DNA from: Flavobacteriaceae bacterium
GTDB lineage: Bacteria; Bacteroidota; Bacteroidia; Flavobacteriales; Flavobacteriaceae
Assembly (NCBI GenBank): GCA_027490305.1
Contig: JAIXYI010000063.1
Span: 1 to 64,000 of the forward strand
Direction: 5' to 3'
Length of the DNA stretch: 64,000 bases
Part shown: positions 57,360 to 64,000 of the stretch, in pieces
Position numbering within the stretch: position 1 is the stretch's first letter
How the letters are laid out: each line of letters begins with the position of its first letter
Notes under the pieces: generated by a model
What the model saw: only the letters and a program-made list of their open reading frames with translations
What the model was told of the DNA's origin: nothing
Databases searched by the model: none
Position numbers and translations under genes: made by a program

Positions 57360-58982
57360 TTAAAAAATAAACTTCGTGCTCAGGAAATTGGATCCGTCAC
57401 CATCCACTACTTCGTTGATGAGTTTGGTGTTGGTGTCGTTCATTTTGAACGCGACCAATGAACGTATGGAAAACGATCGTATGGCGTCAGTAACTGACAA
57501 TGTTCCTTCGGCGCTGTCTTTGCGTCCGGTAAACGGAAACACGTCGGGCCCGCGTTGTGCCTGGCTGTTAACGTTGACGCGGCTGACGATGTTCACCAGC
57601 GGATCGATCATGTGACCGAGTTCTGTGGCGTCGTTTGTAAACACGCTTACCTGTTGCCCGTATTTCGCATCGATCAGGTATTGCAGCACTTCTTCCCAAT
57701 CGTCGTACGGCACGACGGGCACGATCGGCCCGAATTGTTCTTCGTGGTACAGCCGCATCTCGCTATTGACCGGATATACAACAGCCGGATAATAAAACGA
57801 TTCTTGTGAGCGACCGCCGTTCTCGTTGACGACTTTGGCGCCTTTTTCGATGGCGTCGGCCACACAGGCGTTCAGGTAGTCGATTTTGCCGGCTTCCGGC
57901 AAGGGCGTAAACATCACGTCCGGTTCCCACGGCAGGCCAAACTTGCAGGCAGCGATGGCGGCGCTGAAGGCTGCCAGAAATTCGTCGGCCTTGCTGCGGT
58001 GCACCCACACAATCTTAAGCGCCGTACAGCGTTGTCCGTTAAACGACAGGCTTCCGGCCAGTATTTCCTTCACCGCCAACGACATATCGACGTTTCCGGT
58101 AACAATGGCCGCGTTTTTCGCGTCGAGTCCGAGCACGGCCCGCAAACGGTTGACTTTCGGGTGCTGTTTTTTCAGTTCGTTCGCTACCTTACTCGACCCG
58201 ATCAGCGTCAACACATTGATTTTTCCTGAATGCATCAACCCTGGTATGATATCGCTGCCGCGACCGTAGAGGAAATTGATGACGCCTTTTGGGAAACTTT
58301 CCAGGAACGCCTCCTGCAAGGGATAATGTAATAAGTTGCCGTATTTCGGCGGTTTGAACAACAGTGTATTCCCCATGATCAACGCAGGAATCAATGTTGT
58401 AAATGTTTCATTTAAAGGATAATTGTATGGACCCATACAAAGCACCACTCCAAGTGGCGAACGCCGAATCTGTGCTCCCACGCCTTCCGTTATTTCAAAC
58501 CCCGAGGCTTCGCGATCGAGGTTTTTCAGGGCGTCGATGGTGGCGTAGATATAGGCAACCGTCCGGTCGAATTCTTTGGTGGCATCGGCATACGATTTCC
58601 CGATTTCCCACATGATGAGTTTGACGGTTTCCTCCTTCTTCTGGATCATCTTCCGGGTGAAGGTTTCCACACACGCGATGCGGTTTTCGACGCTGCGCGT
58701 GGGCCAGTCGCCCCTGCCGTCGTTCCAGGCAGAAACAGCAGCTTCGAGTGCCTGTGCTGCTTCCGCCTCTGTACATACGGGATAACTTCCTATTTTCTTC
58801 TTTTGCAGACCTTTATCGGTTTTTATATAAACCGGTGATAGCACATCCTGGAACGGCCCGTCCCACTTGCGCATGGTTCCGTCCAAAAGGAAATATTCCT
58901 GTCGCACTTCGTCAATCCGGAAGGCTTCCGGGATGTCGTTCTCTGCGATAAAAAGCGAGGCAAGCCGTTCGTTGAAGTCCAT
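57360..58982 (-). CDS. Aldehyde dehydrogenase, NADP-dependent glyceraldehyde-3-phosphate dehydrogenase type
   Basis: LCMGPYNYPLNETFTTLIPALIMGNTLLFKPPKYG; LGLDAKNAAIV; SLSFNGQRCTALKIVWV. Confidence 0.92.
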   Translation of the reverse strand: MDFNERLASLFIAENDIPEAFRIDEVRQEYFLLDGTMRKWDGPFQDVLSPVYIKTDKGLQKKKIGSYPVCTEAEAAQALEAAVSAWNDGRGDWPTRSVENRIACVETFTRKMIQKKEETVKLIMWEIGKSYADATKEFDRTVAYIYATIDALKNLDREASGFEITEGVGAQIRRSPLGVVLCMGPYNYPLNETFTTLIPALIMGNTLLFKPPKYGNLLHYPLQEAFLESFPKGVINFLYGRGSDIIPGLMHSGKINVLTLIGSSKVANELKKQHPKVNRLRAVLGLDAKNAAIVTGNVDMSLAVKEILAGSLSFNGQRCTALKIVWVHRSKADEFLAAFSAAIAACKFGLPWEPDVMFTPLPEAGKIDYLNACVADAIEKGAKVVNENGGRSQESFYYPAVVYPVNSEMRLYHEEQFGPIVPVVPYDDWEEVLQYLIDAKYGQQVSVFTNDATELGHMIDPLVNIVSRVNVNSQAQRGPDVFPFTGRKDSAEGTLSVTDAIRSFSIRSLVAFKMNDTNTKLINEVVDGDGSNFLSTKFIF

Positions 58983-58985
58983 GTC

Positions 58986-60035
58986 TTATTGTTTTAAGGA
59001 AGCCATATCGATTACAAAGCGGTATTTCACGTCGCTGCGTACCATACGTTCATAGGCCTCGTTGATATAGTCCATGTTGATGAGTTCGATATCCGACACA
59101 ATGCCGTGTTCCGCGCAATAGTCGAGCATTTCCTGGGTTTCCGCAATCCCGCCAATCATACTTCCCATGATTTTGCGGCGTTTCGGCACGAGCAAAAACG
59201 ACGGGATGTGGGCCGGTTCCGATGGTAATCCAAGAATCACCAGCGTACCCCCTTTTCGCAACAGCGCTACGTAGGCGGCGTGGTCGTGGTTGGCGGCCAC
59301 CGTATCGATGATGACGTCAAACGTATTGACGAGTGCCGCCATTTTAGCCGGATCGCTGGTCAGCGCAAAATGGTGCGCCCCGAGTGAACGGGCGTCTGCT
59401 TCTTTGGAGGGCGACCCGCTAAGCATGGTGACTTCTGCCCCGAACGATGCAGCGAACTTCACGGCCATGTGCCCGAGTCCGCCCAATCCCAACACTCCTA
59501 CTTTATGCCCCTTTCCTACCTTTAAGTAGCGAAGTGGTGAATAGGTCGTGACGCCGGCGCACAACAGCGGTGCCACGGCTTTGAGGTCGAGTTTATCAGA
59601 GACTTTTACCACATATTCCTCGTCTACCTGGATGGCGGTTGAGTAGCCGCCGTAGGTCGGTTGGCCGGTGCCTCTTTGAAGGCTATTATAGGTGAAGGTA
59701 GGGCCTTCGTCGCAGTATTGCTCCTCTCCTGCCTTACAGCTCGAACACTGGCGACACGAATCGACGAAACAACCGACTCCGGCGAGGTCGCCTGCACGGA
59801 ACTTCGTAACGGCCGCGCCTACTTCGGTAATACGTCCGACAATCTCATGCCCGGGCACCAACGGATAGATGGCGGGGCCCCAGTCGCCTTTGGCCGTATG
59901 CAAATCGGAGTGGCACACGCCGCTGTATAGAATATCGATCCGTACCTGATGGGGTTTTAGTTCGCCGCGGTCAAGTTCAAACGGGCGTAACGGCGTTTCG
60001 GCGTCGTAGGCGGCATATGCATTTATAAGTGTCAT
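58986..60035 (-). CDS. Zinc-dependent NAD(P)-alcohol dehydrogenase (YahK/CAD-like)
   Basis: YSGVCHSDLHTAKGDWG; PGHEIVGRITEVG; CRQCSSCKAGEEQYC; GVLGLGGLGHMAVKFA. Confidence 0.95.
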   Translation of the reverse strand: MTLINAYAAYDAETPLRPFELDRGELKPHQVRIDILYSGVCHSDLHTAKGDWGPAIYPLVPGHEIVGRITEVGAAVTKFRAGDLAGVGCFVDSCRQCSSCKAGEEQYCDEGPTFTYNSLQRGTGQPTYGGYSTAIQVDEEYVVKVSDKLDLKAVAPLLCAGVTTYSPLRYLKVGKGHKVGVLGLGGLGHMAVKFAASFGAEVTMLSGSPSKEADARSLGAHHFALTSDPAKMAALVNTFDVIIDTVAANHDHAAYVALLRKGGTLVILGLPSEPAHIPSFLLVPKRRKIMGSMIGGIAETQEMLDYCAEHGIVSDIELINMDYINEAYERMVRSDVKYRFVIDMASLKQ

Positions 60036-60166
60036 GATAATGGGTTTTTAGGTGCCCTAAGGTACGCAAATGCCAGCGCACTTCCCAAGAATTTACCGTC
60101 TTGTTATTCGCGGTTTCCTATTGCGCCTCCGGTTTTATTTGCGTACTTTTAGGCCTTTCCCACCAT

Positions 60167-62077
60167 ATGAAAAACAGCGTTGCCGAACGGATAGCCGATT
60201 TCCTCGGAGCCTATCCGCCCTTCAACTACCTTACCCACGACGAGCTGCTGCGCGTCGCCGCGGATGTGCGCGTATTGAGTCTCGAAAAGAACAAGATGAT
60301 TTTCCAGATCAACGATGCGTTGCACGCGTATTTTTATGTAGTGGCGTCGGGAGTCATCAATCTTTTTACCATTTCGGATGCGGAAGAAACGCTTCTCAAC
60401 CGCTGTGAACCCGGCGACATCCTGGGCCTGCGCCCGTTTTTTGCCAAGAACAATTATATGATGACGGCGAAGGCGCGCGAGGAAAGTATCGTCTACGCCA
60501 TTCCCATCGATTCGTTTCGCCCGTTTGCCCTGACGAATGCAGAGGTGTTGGACTTCCTCTTACAGAGTTTTGCCAGCACGGCACGCGGAACGGTAACGGC
60601 GGGAAAAGGAAAGCTGCTGAATGACAGCGTGCAACTAACCGATGGCACAACCGAAATCCAGTTTTTTCAATCGCTGGATTACAACCGGACGCCGCTGCTC
60701 GTGTCACCCGGACATCCCGTGCAACAGGTGGCGCAACAAATGACCGATAACCTCACGGGCTGTGCGATTGTGCAGGAAAAGAATATCCCATTGGGATGGA
60801 TTACCGATGCGGATATACGCGCTAAGATTGCCACCGGACGATTTTCGGCTACGACCGAAGTGCGGAATGTCATGGCCTCAAACGTCATTACCGTGCCCGA
60901 GAACCTGTCGTTGGCGGAGGCCCAATTGGCGATGCTCCGGCACAACGTCTCGTTTCTTTGTGTTACGATCGACGGTTCCGAACGTTCGCCGATACGGGGC
61001 GTGGTGTCGCAACACGACCTGATTGCCGCACAGGCGAACAACCCGGGTGTGTTGATTAAAGAGATCAAACGCGCGGCGGCCCCTTCAGAACTGAAAGAAC
61101 TGCGGGAGAAACTGGCGGATTTCATACGTATTTCCATCGACAATAAAATCCCGTTGTCGCATATTAGCAATATTGCCGGCGAGGTGAATATCGCGTTGGT
61201 GAAACGGGCCATCGACCTGGCGGTTCTGGATTTTGGCTCCCCTCCTGCCCGATTCTCGTGGCTGATTGTCGGTAGCCAGGGTCGAAAGGAACAACTGCTG
61301 CTCACCGACCAGGACAGCTTTTTGGTTTTTGAGGATGTGGCGCCGGAGAAATACAAAGAAGTCAAAGATTACTTCCTGCGACTGGCGCGGCGCACCAACC
61401 AGATTTTAGAGGAAGTGGGATACGCATCATCACCGGACGGTATCGTGGCGGGTAATCCGTTGTGGTGTCGCTCGCTCTCTGACTGGCTGCACCAATATGA
61501 AGAATGGATGACGAATCCGGGTTCGAAAGCCGAATCAAGCCATGCCATCTTCTTTGATTACGAACTGGCGTATGGCGAAACCTTGCTGGAAGAAGCGCTT
61601 ACGGAAGTCATTTTCCGTCATACGAAAAACAAGAAATTCCTGGCGCTGTTGGCGACGGAAGCCCTGAAACGGCCATTACCCCTGAGCTTTTTCAAGAATT
61701 TTATCGTAGAGGAAGATGGTCCGCATAAGGATTTGTTCGATATCAAAAACCGTGGACTCCTGATCTACGCCGATATGGCGCGGGTGCTGTCGCTGAGCCT
61801 GAATATTAAGGGTATCAACAACACCTTTGCCCGTTTTCGGCAGTTGGCCATGACCGAATCCAAGTACACCGATGCGTACCAAAATGCGGCAGAGGCTTTC
61901 CAGACCCTACAGAAATTCCGCGCGGTCAATGGCTTACGCAATGGCACGAACGGGCAGTTTATTTCTATTGAAGAGCTATCCAAAAACGATCGTGAACGGT
62001 TGAAAAACTGCTTCCTTCCGTTGAAAGACCTTGAAGAAATCCTGAAACACAAGTTCCAGCTTACGTATTTTTCCTGA
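60167..62077 (+). CDS. cNMP-binding + CBS pair + DUF294 nucleotidyltransferase-like protein
   Basis: Start at MKNSVAERIADFLG; CBS VRNVMASNVITVPENLSLAEAQLAMLRHNVSFLCVT; FSWLIVGSQGRKEQLLLTDQDSFLVFED. Confidence 0.9.
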   Translation: MKNSVAERIADFLGAYPPFNYLTHDELLRVAADVRVLSLEKNKMIFQINDALHAYFYVVASGVINLFTISDAEETLLNRCEPGDILGLRPFFAKNNYMMTAKAREESIVYAIPIDSFRPFALTNAEVLDFLLQSFASTARGTVTAGKGKLLNDSVQLTDGTTEIQFFQSLDYNRTPLLVSPGHPVQQVAQQMTDNLTGCAIVQEKNIPLGWITDADIRAKIATGRFSATTEVRNVMASNVITVPENLSLAEAQLAMLRHNVSFLCVTIDGSERSPIRGVVSQHDLIAAQANNPGVLIKEIKRAAAPSELKELREKLADFIRISIDNKIPLSHISNIAGEVNIALVKRAIDLAVLDFGSPPARFSWLIVGSQGRKEQLLLTDQDSFLVFEDVAPEKYKEVKDYFLRLARRTNQILEEVGYASSPDGIVAGNPLWCRSLSDWLHQYEEWMTNPGSKAESSHAIFFDYELAYGETLLEEALTEVIFRHTKNKKFLALLATEALKRPLPLSFFKNFIVEEDGPHKDLFDIKNRGLLIYADMARVLSLSLNIKGINNTFARFRQLAMTESKYTDAYQNAAEAFQTLQKFRAVNGLRNGTNGQFISIEELSKNDRERLKNCFLPLKDLEEILKHKFQLTYFS

Positions 62078-62679
62078 TGCTCGACTGGCTTAAGAATATC
62101 AACAAAGATTATCCTGACTTCTGGCGGGCGTACTTGTCGAAATTCGACGAGAAGCCGACCCGTATCGTGGCGCTCAGTACCAAAACCACGGGCACTGATT
62201 ACAAGAAAGATGTAATTGTATCCATCGGCGCGGTGGCCATCGAGAGCGACCAAGTGCTGATTGGCGATAATTTTGAAGTCGTACTGTTGCAATATGTCTT
62301 CAACCACGACAACGGCCTATCGAACGAATTTATCGTCGAAAGCCAATCGCCCAAACTCGTCGAACCGCAGGCCATCCAGCAATTTATCGAATACCTTGAG
62401 AATGCGACATTGGTGGGCCACCGGGTCGATTTCGATGTCGAGATGCTGAACGAGGCGTTGGACCGCATCCACGCGGGGCGACTCAAGAACGAAGCGCTTG
62501 ATGTCGAAGTAATGTACCGCAAATGGAAAGACCTTAACGACGGTCGTCATTTCGGACTTGACGATATGTGTGCGGAGTTTAAGATTCCGGTATCCGACCG
62601 GGTATCCGCTGCGGAAGATGCCTACGCGGTAGCCCTTCTTTTCCTGAAACTCAAATCGCGTTTACAGCTTAAAATCTGA
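62077..62679 (+). CDS. DnaQ-like 3'-5' exonuclease
   Basis: RIVALSTKTTGTDYKKDVIVSIGAVAI; LVGHRVDFDVEMLNEAL; AAEDAYAVALLFL. 1-nt overlap (TGATG) with the upstream gene. Confidence 0.88.
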   Translation: MLDWLKNINKDYPDFWRAYLSKFDEKPTRIVALSTKTTGTDYKKDVIVSIGAVAIESDQVLIGDNFEVVLLQYVFNHDNGLSNEFIVESQSPKLVEPQAIQQFIEYLENATLVGHRVDFDVEMLNEALDRIHAGRLKNEALDVEVMYRKWKDLNDGRHFGLDDMCAEFKIPVSDRVSAAEDAYAVALLFLKLKSRLQLKI

Positions 62680-62696
62680 TTGCCATTCCTTCCCAT

Positions 62697-62729
62697 AAAA
62701 AAAGGCGGTCACTTTCGTAGCCGCCTTTT
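62697..62729. terminator. Bidirectional terminator between convergent genes
   Basis: aaaaaggcggtcactttcgtagccgccttttcc. Confidence 0.85.
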
Positions 62730-62749
62730 CCGTTTGTAAATGGTTATGG

Positions 62750-64000
62750 TTAGATGCGTTCGTTCTTGATCTCGTCGACGATCTCGGGATTAAGCAATGT
62801 GGACGTATCTCCAAAACTGGAGAAATCCCCTTCCGCTATTTTCCGTAAGATGCGACGCATGATCTTGCCCGAACGTGTTTTCGGCAACCCAGATACGAAT
62901 TGGATCTTGTCGAGTTTGGCAATAGGCCCTACGTGATCCGAAATCATCTGGTTGATTTCTTTGCGAAGGTTGTCCTGGTTTCGGCTTTCGCCGGTTTCTT
63001 TCAGGATAACGTACCCATAGAGTGCATTTCCTTTGATATCATGAGGGAATCCGACGATGGCCGATTCTGCGACCGCCGGGTGTTCGTTGATGGCGTCTTC
63101 GATGGGCGCGGTTCCGAGGTTGTGTCCGGATACGATGATCACATCGTCTACCCGTCCGGTGATGCGGTAATAACCGACTTCATCGCGCAACGCCCCGTCA
63201 CCGGTGAAATACTTTCCTGGAAAGGCCGAAAAATACGTCTCCTTAAACCGTTGGTGGTCACCCCAAATGGTGCGTGCCATTGACGGCCACGGGAATTTGA
63301 TGCACAGGCTTCCGGTTACGGAATTACCTTCAATCTCATTACGCAGCTCGTCCATCAGCACCGGCTGGATACCCGGCAACGGCAGCGACGCATACGTCGG
63401 TTTGGTCGGCGTGACAAAGGCAATTGGTGAAATCATGATACCGCCTGTTTCCGTTTGCCACCAGGTATCGACCAGCGGGCAGCGTTTTCCGCCCACGTGG
63501 TCGTTGTACCAGTTCCAGGCCTCTTCGTTGATGGGCTCACCTACCGACCCGATAACGCGTAAGCTCTTGAGTGGGAAGGGTTGCACGTATTCGAGGTTTT
63601 CTTTCGCAAGCGATCGGATAGCGGTCGGTGCGGTATAGAAATGGGTGATTTTGTGTTTTTCGATGACGTGCCAGAAGCGGCTGAAGTCGGGATACGATGG
63701 TACACCTTCGAAAATCACGGTCGTGGCACCGTTCAGCAGCGGTCCGTATAAAATATAGGAATGTCCGGTGATCCATCCGATGTCGGCCGTACACCAGAAA
63801 ATATCATTCTCTTCATAGGAAAAGACGTTTTTGAAGGTGTACGCCGTGTAGACCATGTAGCCCGCCGTCGTGTGCAGCATGCCCTTCGGCTTTCCGGTTG
63901 ATCCTGAGGTGTAGAGGATAAACAGCGGATCTTCCGCGTCCATGATCTCGGCCACATTGTTGCCAATGGCTTCGTTCATAAGCGGTTCGAGCCACTGGTC
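62750..64000 (-). CDS. acs: Acetyl-CoA synthetase, N-terminus cut by the window edge
   Basis: LFILYTSGSTGKPKGMLHTTAGYMVY; WWQTETGGIMISP; GKYFTGDGALRDEVGYYRITGRVDDVIIVSGHNLGTAPIEDAI; LPKTRSGKIMRRILRKI. Confidence 0.96.
   Translation of the reverse strand, partial: DQWLEPLMNEAIGNNVAEIMDAEDPLFILYTSGSTGKPKGMLHTTAGYMVYTAYTFKNVFSYEENDIFWCTADIGWITGHSYILYGPLLNGATTVIFEGVPSYPDFSRFWHVIEKHKITHFYTAPTAIRSLAKENLEYVQPFPLKSLRVIGSVGEPINEEAWNWYNDHVGGKRCPLVDTWWQTETGGIMISPIAFVTPTKPTYASLPLPGIQPVLMDELRNEIEGNSVTGSLCIKFPWPSMARTIWGDHQRFKETYFSAFPGKYFTGDGALRDEVGYYRITGRVDDVIIVSGHNLGTAPIEDAINEHPAVAESAIVGFPHDIKGNALYGYVILKETGESRNQDNLRKEINQMISDHVGPIAKLDKIQFVSGLPKTRSGKIMRRILRKIAEGDFSSFGDTSTLLNPEIVDEIKNERI

Overview
This 64 kb window is a Bacteroidota chromosome segment, most likely Flavobacteriaceae, judging from protein content, a T9SS sorting tail and reg_prop/Y_Y_Y regulators. 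No rRNA, tRNA or CRISPR array was recognised. (1) 0-1.6 kb holds housekeeping genes (SUI1-like factor, 2OG-Fe(II) oxygenase). (2) 1.6-10 kb is a repeat-rich accessory zone with an HxlR regulator/NAD(P)-binding gene pair, a 1194-aa protein with an N-terminal P-loop, LRRs, Roc-COR and TIR, a superinfection-immunity-like membrane protein and an orphan membrane protein. (3) 10.3-21.2 kb is a beta-glucan-type polysaccharide locus without SusC/SusD. It encodes a T9SS-secreted protein, a reg_prop/Y_Y_Y/LuxR regulator, a GH-A glycosidase fused to a probable beta-barrel, a multi-module lipoprotein and a GH16 enzyme, and it is bracketed by copies of a palindromic repeat. (4) 21.7-37 kb holds an E1 alpha/beta fusion dehydrogenase, a decaying CheB/receiver/CheR/hybrid-kinase cluster, an alpha-oxoamine synthase, YfhO, a glycosyltransferase and a flippase. 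(5) 37-50 kb holds two full-length UvrA paralogues, a sigma factor, Nth, Bcp, a degenerate M1-like protein and a LOG-family protein. (6) 50-64 kb holds a GH130 gene, a four-helix-bundle gene between perfect inverted repeats, a gentisate/FAH/maleate-isomerase cluster, an aldehyde and an alcohol dehydrogenase, a CBS/DUF294 protein with an exonuclease, and a partial acs. The strongest leads are the double-P-loop LRR-Roc-COR-TIR protein, the inverted-repeat-flanked four-helix-bundle element, the many 7/8-nt periodic intergenic arrays, the glycosidase-barrel fusion and the CheB/receiver remnants. All family calls come from reading the sequence and from memory of protein families; no search was run.
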